A model generated the notes under the pieces. It ran no database searches and was not told the origin of the DNA. It saw only the letters and a list, made by a program, of their open reading frames with translations. A program made the translations under genes and the position numbers. From positions 1,054,001 to 1,118,000 of the forward strand of contig NZ_LT607755.1 of the NCBI RefSeq assembly GCF_900090275.1: 64,000 bases of DNA, read 5' to 3'. This DNA is from Micromonospora zamorensis. GTDB lineage: Bacteria > Actinomycetota > Actinomycetes > Mycobacteriales > Micromonosporaceae. This document shows positions 23,452-31,333 of this stretch, one piece after another. How positions within the stretch are numbered: the stretch's first letter is position 1; each line of letters begins with the position of its first letter.

Positions 23452-26142
23452 TCAGGCCGTCGAGCCGTACAGGTTGATCTCGGCGGCGGAGGCGTACCCG
23501 GCGCCGTTGGCGGCGCGGGTGGTGCGCAGGCGTACGTGCCGGGCCGTGGTGGGAGCGAAGACCGCCGACTTCACTGTGCTGCCGGAGCCGAAGGTGCCGG
23601 CGGCGATCTGGGTCCAGGTGGTGCCGTCGGTGCTGGTCTGGATCTGGTAGTCGGCGATGGTGCCGTTGGTGCCACCGTCCTGGCGGGGCAGGTAGTCGAG
23701 TTTGTCGATGCGGAAGGTGCCGCCGAGGTCGATGGTGATCTGGTGCGGCATGGCGGCGACACCGCCGACGTAGCGGGTGTGCCAGATGGTGGCGGGGTTG
23801 CCGTCGATGGCATTGGCGGCGGCGCCGTTCTCGCCGACCGTCTCGACGCTGTCCGCCGTCGCGGTCCAGCGGGCGCGCGACAGCTGTGGGCTGTCTCCGC
23901 CGCCGATCGCCTCGTCCGTCGGTGCGGCCTGGAAGACGGCCACCTCGAACGGCGCCAGCGTGATGCTCACCGGTGCGGCGGGACCGGACACGAAGCCGGA
24001 TCGGCGCCCGTCGCGTTCGGTGAACTTGTACCGCTGGTGGGTCCCGCCGGGCAGCTCGAAGACCGTCTGCGGGTTGACCGTGAAGCTCTGCGCCGACGCC
24101 GACGGGTTACGCAACATCAGCATGCCTCTGGACGCCCCGGCCGAGGAGTTCCAGGCGGCCGTGCCGTAGACGGCGCCCGCCGCCGGGTCACCGCCGACCC
24201 AGTGCACGTCGCTGAGCAGTCCCTGGTTGGCGCGGGCCCACTTGGCGTTGGCCGCCACGGTGTCCCAGAACCAGGCCGCGCCCGGCCTGCTGGCGTCGAC
24301 GAGCGTGTTGCGCACGTACAGCTCCTGCAGGCTCAGGCCGAGCGCGAAGTAGGCGCGGATGTCCTGCGACACCTCCGCCTGCACGCTGGCCTTGGTCAGG
24401 TCGTAGTCGGCGGTGAACTGTGGTGTGCGGTCGGAGAAGATGACCCCGTGGTTCATCAGGCTCGGGATCGGGAACAGCGGGTTCTGGGTGGCGACGTTGC
24501 GGAACGTCTCCGAGTCGCGATAGTTGACGTAGCGCTGTTGCGCGCTTCCCGCACCGGTCAGCGACGCGTCGTGTCCGTCGCGCCAGATGGAGTCGGTGTA
24601 CCACAACCAGTACGGCGAGCCCCAGGTGCCGACTGTGGCGTTGACGAACACGTCCTTCTGGTGCGCCCGCAGATCCCCCGTCAGCCCGAGCAGTGCCTCG
24701 TAGTCGGCGATGTAACTCGCGTTCGGGCCGGACTGGTAGAGCCCGCCGCCGATGCCGTCGAGCTTGAAGCCGCGTACCCCCTGGTTGTCCATCATGTCGA
24801 AGGCCACCGACCGGAACCGGTCGTAGTAGCGGCTGCCGCCGAGTTTGAACTGACCGCCGCTGTGGGTCTCCAGCCGCTGGTCGGCCGGCTTGCTCGCGTT
24901 GATGGCCTGGCGGGTGGCGGCGCTGGTGCCGTACCCGCCGAACGGCGACATCCACACCGACATCGATGCGCCGTACTGCGCGGCCGCGGCCTTCTGCGGT
25001 GCGAAACCGGTGGGGAACTGGGTCGGGTCGAACGACCAGACGTTCAGGTTCGTCTCGTCGACCCGTGGTGAACGCAGATAGTCCCAGCCGTCGTCGACCC
25101 AGAAGCTGTCGATGGTGGCGCCGCGGTTGCGCAGCTGGGTGCCGAACAGGTTGACGGCCCGGGTCAGCTCGGCGCTGTTGATGACCTCGCCGGGTGGCTT
25201 GAGGTCCAGCCAGCTCTGGTAGTGCAGGAACGTCCGGCGGTCGTGAGCGCGTTCGCGTTGCAGGTAGTACTGGAACGAGCGGCGTAGCTGCCCGGCGGGC
25301 GAGACACCGGTGGAGGCGGTGTACACCCACGACGCGCCCGCGGTGAGATCCCCGGCACGGGGCACCGCGATGTCGACGGTCGACCCGGTCACTGTGGCCT
25401 TCGCCATCGGGTTCTCGATGCCGACGAACACCGTCTCGCCACCGGCCGCGCCGTGCACGACCGGGCTGCCGTCGTCGTTGCCACGCACCCGTGCGTTCGC
25501 CAGGTTGAGTTCCACCAGGCGCAGCGACGTCACGTCGAACGTGCCGGCCACCGAGCGCACAGTGAAGCTGTGCTGCACGGAGTTGGCGCCGCCGCGCAGC
25601 CGCACCTGCCACTGCACGTCGAGGGTCCGCGCCCCGCTGCCGTACCGGAAGGTGGTGGTGACCGCCTTGCCGGCGAAACGTTCCGCGAGCCGTGCCGACG
25701 CCGCGTTCGCCGGCAGGTCGCTGACCACCGGGCCGGCGGAGACCGTCGTGTTCGCCGTCGTGATGGTGCTGCCGTCGGCGAGGGTGAGGGTGAAGAGCCC
25801 ACGGAGGCTCATTGGCACCGTGGTGTTCGCTGCCCGGTTGTCGAACCGGGTCAGCGACACAGTGCTGCCGAGCACGCTCCACGTGGTCGACAGCGCCGCG
25901 TTGGCCAGGGTGAAGCTGCCGCCGGACAGCGACGCCGTCGCCGCTCCCGGTTGGGGGCCGGGGAAGACCAGGCCGGCGGCATCGGTGTAGGTCGGGTCGG
26001 CCGGGACCGCCGCCCCGGCCGGGGCCGGATGGCCCCCGACCGTGGCGACGGCAGCGGCGATCAGAGCCAGGACGATGGTGGGCACGACGAGTCGCCGTGG
26101 CCGTGCTGCCGATGAGGATGGCGGGGGGATGGCGTGCTGCAT
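23452..26142 (-). CDS. Secreted GH36-like (clan GH-D) glycosidase with F5/8 type C module
   Basis: 896 residues. Signal peptide to about residue 45 (PAPAGAA). A beta-sandwich comes first (about 50-300), then a GH-D type barrel with DSFWVDDGWDYL, VWMSPFGGYG, FKLDGIGGG (probable nucleophile Asp) and DSIWRDGHDASL. A C-terminal F5/8 type C domain (about 760-896) carries NAIDGNPATIWHT. The barrel belongs with alpha-galactosidases and alpha-N-acetylgalactosaminidases; relatives are often annotated vaguely. In an operon with two fucosidases and a GH20, alpha-Gal or alpha-GalNAc of blood-group-like glycans are reasonable substrates. Last gene of the operon, 18 bp after GH20. GGAGG precedes the ATG. 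Confidence 0.72.
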   Translation of the reverse strand: MQHAIPPPSSSAARPRRLVVPTIVLALIAAAVATVGGHPAPAGAAVPADPTYTDAAGLVFPGPQPGAATASLSGGSFTLANAALSTTWSVLGSTVSLTRFDNRAANTTVPMSLRGLFTLTLADGSTITTANTTVSAGPVVSDLPANAASARLAERFAGKAVTTTFRYGSGARTLDVQWQVRLRGGANSVQHSFTVRSVAGTFDVTSLRLVELNLANARVRGNDDGSPVVHGAAGGETVFVGIENPMAKATVTGSTVDIAVPRAGDLTAGASWVYTASTGVSPAGQLRRSFQYYLQRERAHDRRTFLHYQSWLDLKPPGEVINSAELTRAVNLFGTQLRNRGATIDSFWVDDGWDYLRSPRVDETNLNVWSFDPTQFPTGFAPQKAAAAQYGASMSVWMSPFGGYGTSAATRQAINASKPADQRLETHSGGQFKLGGSRYYDRFRSVAFDMMDNQGVRGFKLDGIGGGLYQSGPNASYIADYEALLGLTGDLRAHQKDVFVNATVGTWGSPYWLWYTDSIWRDGHDASLTGAGSAQQRYVNYRDSETFRNVATQNPLFPIPSLMNHGVIFSDRTPQFTADYDLTKASVQAEVSQDIRAYFALGLSLQELYVRNTLVDASRPGAAWFWDTVAANAKWARANQGLLSDVHWVGGDPAAGAVYGTAAWNSSAGASRGMLMLRNPSASAQSFTVNPQTVFELPGGTHQRYKFTERDGRRSGFVSGPAAPVSITLAPFEVAVFQAAPTDEAIGGGDSPQLSRARWTATADSVETVGENGAAANAIDGNPATIWHTRYVGGVAAMPHQITIDLGGTFRIDKLDYLPRQDGGTNGTIADYQIQTSTDGTTWTQIAAGTFGSGSTVKSAVFAPTTARHVRLRTTRAANGAGYASAAEINLYGSTA

Positions 26143-26160
26143 CGTGCCTCCATCGGTGGT

Positions 26161-28431
26161 TCAGGCGGTGGGGGTGCTCCAGCGCTGGTTGGCGCCGTTG
26201 GTGCAGGGCCAGAGGATGAGGCGGGTGCCGTTGGCGGTCGCGCCGCCGTTGGCGTCGAGACACTTGCCGCCGGTGCGGTAGGTGCTCGTGGCGGTGTCGT
26301 AGGTCCACCGCTGGGTCGTGGCGGTGGTGCAGGTGCCGATCACGATCGTGGTGCCGTCGGCGAGGCTCCCGTTCGCCGGCCACAGGCACTTGCCCAGCGC
26401 GGTGAGGGTGCCGTCGTTACGGTGGGTCCACGTCTGGTTGGCGCCGCTGTTGCAGTCCCAGAGGTTCACCGCGGTGCCGTCGGTGGTGTTGCTGCCGGGG
26501 ATGTCGACGCAACGGCCGCTGGCAGCGCCGGTGATGACGCCCTTCTTCGGGCCGTAGACCTCGAACTCCCAGAGGGAGTAGCCGAAGGTGGTGGCGCGCG
26601 CGGTGCCCTGCATGCGGACGTAGCGGGCGGTGGTGTTGACGAGGTGCTCGTCGGTGCCGCCGTCCCCGGCGGTGACGGTCACCGCGGTGCTCCAGGTGGT
26701 GCCGTTGGTGGACGTCTGGATCTGGTACGCCCGGGCGTAGGCGGCCTCCCAGCGCAGTGCGACGCGGGACAACTCCAGACTGCTGCCGAGGTCGACCTGG
26801 ATCCAGCTCGGGTCGGTGTAGGCCGAGGACCAGCGGGTGCTGATGTCGCCGTCCACCGCCGCCGAGGCCGGGAAGCTGGCCGTCTCGGTCGACGACGCGG
26901 TCACCGGGCGGTTCGTCGCCAGGTTGCCGGTCGCCACCGCCGGGCCGCCGGGAGCCCGGCCGATGCGGTCGATGATCGCCCCGAAGGCGGTGTACGTGGC
27001 GACCGGCTTCGGTGACCCCCAGGTCTGCTGGGCGATCACGCGCAGGATGGTCCGGATGCCCGCCGCGATCTGGTCCTCGGTCTCCGCGTCCGGGTAGTCA
27101 CACCAGATGTGCAGCACAGTGCCGAGGTTGCGGGACGTGTCGCCGACGGTGGTGTTGCCCTGGAACCGGTCCGGGGTCCAGGTCTCGTAGGCCCACGTCA
27201 CGTTCGGCTTGCTGATGGCGGGAACGTAGTAGGTCGGATCCCACGCCTGGTTGGAGATGGTGTGCCCACGGTCCAGCAGGGCCTGCGGGGTGATGCCGTA
27301 GTTGTACCAGACCTCGACGTGGATGTTGGACGCCGGCCGGATGGTGCCGTCGGTGCCGATGCCGTCGTTCCACATGCGGGTGGTCTTGCCGCCGGCGCGG
27401 ACGATGTCGTTGGCCCAGTTGATGAAGCCGTAGTAGGCGTCCTTCGCGGTGGCGTTCGCCCCGTAGGTCGCGCGGGCGTAGGTCAGCAGCTGCGGGTAGG
27501 CCGCGTAGTTGCCGATGTACTCGTCCGCGCCGATGTGCCAGTACCGGCCGGGAAACAGCGGCAGGAACTCGGTGATGAGGTCCCGGGCGAGGGTGTAGGC
27601 ACCCGGCTTGGACAGGTCGAGGTAGTAGGGGTTGCGGTTGCCGTTGGTGTCGGTGAGCTGCAGGTCCGGGTGGTCGGCCAGAATGGCGTTCATGTGGCCG
27701 GGCATGTCGATCTCGGGGATGACCTCGATGTGGTACTGGGCCGCCAGGGCGATGAGGTCGCGGATCTGCTGTTTGGTGTAGAACTGCTCCGACACCACCT
27801 CCGGGTGGGTGGTGCTCTCCAGCCGGAATCCGAACGTGTCGGACAGGTGCAGGTGCAACCGGTTCATCTTCAGGTAGGCGAGCTCCTTGACGTGCCGACG
27901 GAGCCAGTCGACGGTGAAGTACTTGCGACCAACGTCGACCATCATGCCGCGTTCGGACTTGGTCGGGGCGTCGGTGGTCGTGCCCGCCGGCACCGTGCTG
28001 GACTGCTTGAGCAGTTGCAGCACCGTCCGGGTGCCGTAGAAGGCGCCGGCGTCGGTCGAGCCCTGGATGGCGATGCTCGACCCGACAGTCATCGTGTAGC
28101 CCTCGGCGGGTTGGCTGCCGCCCAGGGTCAGCCGGATGTCGCCGGTGGCGGCCGTGCCGGTGGTGACCGGGACGGTGCGGCCGGTCAGGTCCCGCAGGTC
28201 CGCGGCAAAGGTGGCAGCGTCGTCGTTGAGCTGGGCGGTGTACGCGGGATCGACCACGATCCGGGTCGTGGTGCCGAAGGTGTAACTGCCGGTGCCCGCC
28301 GTCCACTGCTTCAGCGCCGGGATCACCTGAAGATCACCCGGTACGGCCGAAGCCGGCGTGGCCGGCACTGTCAACAGTGCGGCGGCGAGTACCCCCACCG
28401 CGCCGGTGACGCTGATACGTCGAAGACGCAT
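26161..28431 (-). CDS. Secreted GH20 beta-N-acetylhexosaminidase (lacto-N-biosidase-like) with F5/8 and ricin modules
   Basis: 756 residues, ATG with AGGAG upstream. Signal peptide ends near PASA. GH20b domain about 33-150, catalytic barrel with Asp303-Glu304 in HIGADEY (Ala where the other GH20 proteins here have Gly), F5/8 type C domain about 500-625, ricin/CBM13 trefoil about 630-756 (NQTW, TQRW, NQRW). The short N-terminal domain and HIGADE resemble enzymes annotated as lacto-N-biosidases, so release of a disaccharide is possible as well as of single hexosamines. Third gene of the GH95-GH29-GH20-GH36 operon, 28 bp after GH29. Confidence 0.9.
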   Translation of the reverse strand: MRLRRISVTGAVGVLAAALLTVPATPASAVPGDLQVIPALKQWTAGTGSYTFGTTTRIVVDPAYTAQLNDDAATFAADLRDLTGRTVPVTTGTAATGDIRLTLGGSQPAEGYTMTVGSSIAIQGSTDAGAFYGTRTVLQLLKQSSTVPAGTTTDAPTKSERGMMVDVGRKYFTVDWLRRHVKELAYLKMNRLHLHLSDTFGFRLESTTHPEVVSEQFYTKQQIRDLIALAAQYHIEVIPEIDMPGHMNAILADHPDLQLTDTNGNRNPYYLDLSKPGAYTLARDLITEFLPLFPGRYWHIGADEYIGNYAAYPQLLTYARATYGANATAKDAYYGFINWANDIVRAGGKTTRMWNDGIGTDGTIRPASNIHVEVWYNYGITPQALLDRGHTISNQAWDPTYYVPAISKPNVTWAYETWTPDRFQGNTTVGDTSRNLGTVLHIWCDYPDAETEDQIAAGIRTILRVIAQQTWGSPKPVATYTAFGAIIDRIGRAPGGPAVATGNLATNRPVTASSTETASFPASAAVDGDISTRWSSAYTDPSWIQVDLGSSLELSRVALRWEAAYARAYQIQTSTNGTTWSTAVTVTAGDGGTDEHLVNTTARYVRMQGTARATTFGYSLWEFEVYGPKKGVITGAASGRCVDIPGSNTTDGTAVNLWDCNSGANQTWTHRNDGTLTALGKCLWPANGSLADGTTIVIGTCTTATTQRWTYDTATSTYRTGGKCLDANGGATANGTRLILWPCTNGANQRWSTPTA

Positions 28432-28459
28432 TGTTCGCTCCTCTCAAAAGGCTGGGAAA

Positions 28460-31243
28460 TCAGCAGGACGCCGGGTTGGCGGTGCTGTCGGTGGCGTACG
28501 CGGTGAGAGTCGCGACCTGCGGGACACCGCGCGCGGCGGTGACCCGCAGCCGCAGCCGGTCGCTGTTCACGGCGGCGGTCAGCGGCACGATCCGCTTGTA
28601 TCCGACCGTTCCGGCGGCGGCGACCTGTTGCCAGCCGCCGTTGATCCAGGCGTCCACGGCGAACGCCTCGATGCGCTGGCCGTTGCCGACCGACTCCTGC
28701 AGCAGGAGCCGGTCGAACGTGCGGGCCCGGCAGGCGGTCAGTTCGACAGCGCCGGTGGTGGCACCACCCGAGGGCGACCAGTACGTGCCCAGGGCCGTGT
28801 CGGTGAGGGCGGCGTGGGTGCCGGTCGCACCCGCCGTGGCGAACAGCTCCCGGCCGTACCGGGCGCGTTGTGCGGTGCCGAACCCGTCGAGGGCCGTGAC
28901 GTCCGGCGCGTCGATCACGCCGGCCCGGTTCGGCGGGACGTTGAGCAGCAGGTTGGCGTTGCGACCCACCGCGTTCTCGTAGAGCTGCATCAGCGCGGCC
29001 GGCTGCTTGACCGAGCCGTTCTGGCCGGCGTGCCAGAACCAGCCGGGTCGGATGGACACGTCCGCCTCGGCCGGATACCAGGACAGGTACGTGACAGTCC
29101 CCAGGTTGCGTCCGATCAGCGCGCTGGAACCCAGGTCACCCGACGCGGCACCGCTGAGCATGTCGTCGTCACGGTTCAACGCGCCGGGATCGGCGCCCTT
29201 GAACGGCAGTGCGCTCCACTCGTCGGCCCGGAACGCCCCGGACTCGGAGCCGACCCAGCGCACGTCCGGGCCGTTGATCGCGATCGTGGCGCCTGGTTGC
29301 AGGGCCCGGATCAGCCGGTACCAGTCACCGACCTGGTACGGCTGCGGGTACGCGGTGTACGGGTTGGCGCCGTCGAACCACACCTCGGCCATCGGCCCGT
29401 ACTCGGTGAGCAGCTCGTAGAGCTGGTTGAGGAAGTAGGCGTTGTAGTCGTCGGCCTGGTACGTGTACGTCTGCGTCGGGGCGCGGGTGTCCCCGGCGAC
29501 GAGCGTCGGGATGGTGACGTTCCGCTTGGCACTGCCGTTGCCGAACCGGTCGCCGCCGCGCCGGCCAGGGATCTCCGCGCCGTCGGCGGGGGAGAGGTAG
29601 AAGCCCACGGCGAGACCGGCCGAGCGGGCGGCGTCGACTGTGGCGCGAAGGATGTCGTTCTGGCTGGTCCGGCCCCACCAGGGGCTGCTGCGCACCGAGT
29701 GGGTGCTGTATCGCGACGGGTAGAGCAGGAACCCGTCGTGGTGCTTGACGGTGAGGATGACCTGCTTGAAACCGTTGCGCTTGAGCACGTCGATCCACTG
29801 TGTCGGGTTGACCACCGTGGGGTTGAACTGGGCCGGGTCCTCGTTCCCACTGCCCCATTCGACGTCGGTGAAGGTGTTCATGCCGTAGTGCAGGAACGCC
29901 GTCAGCTCGCGTTGTTGCCAGGCCAGTTGGGCGGCTGACGGTGTGACCTGGGCTGCCTTCTGCCGGATCCGGTCGAGAGTGTCGCACCGGTCGACGGTGA
30001 TGACGGTGGCCGGTGTGACCGGGCCGCTGCTGCCCGGGTCGCTCGCGCAGCCGGGGGGCGGCGGGGTGCCACCACAGACCGGCGCGTCGAGCTGGAAGTC
30101 GGCCGGACCGGCGGCGCCGGTCATCGACGCGAGGGCGACGGCGTCCAGCGTGCCGTGCCAGCCGCGGTTGCGAGCGCCGGCGTCGTTGCCGAAGGCCAGC
30201 AGACCCTGCGACGCGTTGGCCGCCGCCACCGGTGTGGTGACTGTGGTGCCCACCTGGCAGCCGTTGACGTACGCGACGAGCCGTGCCGCGGTGTCACTCA
30301 CGTACTCGTAGGCCAACGCCACGTGGGTGTCCTGCGTGTCGGCCAGGTTCGGCCCGCTCTGCCGGGTGTCGTGGTACGGCGCGTCCGGCCCGTACATGCC
30401 GAACTCGGTAGTGGTCTGCGAGCCACTGGCGTAGCGGTAGTAGCCGCCGCCGGCGAGGCTGAGCAGCGTGTCGAAGGTGATCGTGGCGCCGCTCTGTCGG
30501 CGTACGACCGCCTCGGCCAGCAGGCTCTTGTTGACGTACTTCGCGCTGGTCACCGGGATCCGTGGGGTGAACCCGATGCCGGTGCCCCCTCCGGTGAGCG
30601 TGACGGTCGTACCGCTGATCACCTCACTGCCGGCCAGCCGGGTGAGCTGCCCGTCGACCAGTTCCCCGGTCGAGGGGGTGTAGCCGGTGGTGGAGGTGAA
30701 CGTGCCGCTGAAGCCGACGTCGAGCAGCGGTTGGTAGTCAGCCGCCGCGACGCGCCACTGCTGGTTGGTGGCGGTGGCGCAGGGCCAGAGGATGAGTCTG
30801 GTGTTGTTGGCGGTGGCACCGCCGTTGGCGTCGAGGCAGGTGCCGGTGGCCTGGTTGCGCAGGGTTCTGGTGGTGGTGTCGTAGGTCCAGCGTTGGTTGG
30901 TGGCGGTGCCGCAGGTGGTGATGGTGGCGGCGGCGCCGGCTGTGGTGCTGGCGGGGGCGAGGCATTTGCCGCGGTTGCGGATGGTGTTGTCGGCTTGGCG
31001 GGTCCAGATCTGGTTGGTCGCTGCGGTGCAGTCCCAGAGGATCAGGGCGGTGCCGTCGGTGGTGGCGGCGCCGGGCACGTCGACACAGCGTCCGCTGGCC
31101 ACTCCCGTGATCGTGCCGTCCCCCGGGGCCGCGGCGGCCGGTGCCGCCCGTGGGGTGAGCTGGACCAGGCAGGTGGCGAGCAGGGCCAGGGCGGCCAGGG
31201 TGGCGCCGCTTGCGCGCGCGCGGCGGCGCAGGGTGCGGGTCAT
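28460..31243 (-). CDS. Secreted alpha-L-fucosidase, GH29, with N-terminal ricin module
   Basis: 927 residues. Signal peptide to about 40, ricin/CBM13 trefoil about 42-165 (NQIW, NQRW, NQQW), a LamG-like beta-sandwich about 170-400, then the GH29 barrel (about 430-770) with nucleophile Asp624 in EVWFDGANP, and a C-terminal beta-sandwich. HYGMNTFTDVEWG and KHHDGFLLYPS are typical of GH29. It would release alpha-1,3/1,4-linked fucose (GH29 subfamily B-like behaviour is a guess). Its trefoil coding sequence is almost identical to the one in the neighbouring GH95 gene. Second gene of the operon. Confidence 0.92.
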   Translation of the reverse strand: MTRTLRRRARASGATLAALALLATCLVQLTPRAAPAAAAPGDGTITGVASGRCVDVPGAATTDGTALILWDCTAATNQIWTRQADNTIRNRGKCLAPASTTAGAAATITTCGTATNQRWTYDTTTRTLRNQATGTCLDANGGATANNTRLILWPCATATNQQWRVAAADYQPLLDVGFSGTFTSTTGYTPSTGELVDGQLTRLAGSEVISGTTVTLTGGGTGIGFTPRIPVTSAKYVNKSLLAEAVVRRQSGATITFDTLLSLAGGGYYRYASGSQTTTEFGMYGPDAPYHDTRQSGPNLADTQDTHVALAYEYVSDTAARLVAYVNGCQVGTTVTTPVAAANASQGLLAFGNDAGARNRGWHGTLDAVALASMTGAAGPADFQLDAPVCGGTPPPPGCASDPGSSGPVTPATVITVDRCDTLDRIRQKAAQVTPSAAQLAWQQRELTAFLHYGMNTFTDVEWGSGNEDPAQFNPTVVNPTQWIDVLKRNGFKQVILTVKHHDGFLLYPSRYSTHSVRSSPWWGRTSQNDILRATVDAARSAGLAVGFYLSPADGAEIPGRRGGDRFGNGSAKRNVTIPTLVAGDTRAPTQTYTYQADDYNAYFLNQLYELLTEYGPMAEVWFDGANPYTAYPQPYQVGDWYRLIRALQPGATIAINGPDVRWVGSESGAFRADEWSALPFKGADPGALNRDDDMLSGAASGDLGSSALIGRNLGTVTYLSWYPAEADVSIRPGWFWHAGQNGSVKQPAALMQLYENAVGRNANLLLNVPPNRAGVIDAPDVTALDGFGTAQRARYGRELFATAGATGTHAALTDTALGTYWSPSGGATTGAVELTACRARTFDRLLLQESVGNGQRIEAFAVDAWINGGWQQVAAAGTVGYKRIVPLTAAVNSDRLRLRVTAARGVPQVATLTAYATDSTANPASC
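30754..31118. repeat. Duplicated CBM13-coding segment, copy 1 (in GH29 gene)
   Basis: 365 bp matching 31342-31706 in direct orientation, offset 588 bp, with about 6 mismatches (about 98% identity by my alignment). Encodes most of the ricin trefoil of GH29, including NQIWTRQADNTIRNRGKC. Confidence 0.85.
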
Positions 31244-31333
31244 GGGGGTGTCCTCTCCGGGAACGGGTCAGGGAGGGGTGGCGCAGAGGTGAGGTGACCT
31301 ACGGGTACGGCCGGCCGGCGGTGAGGGCCGGCG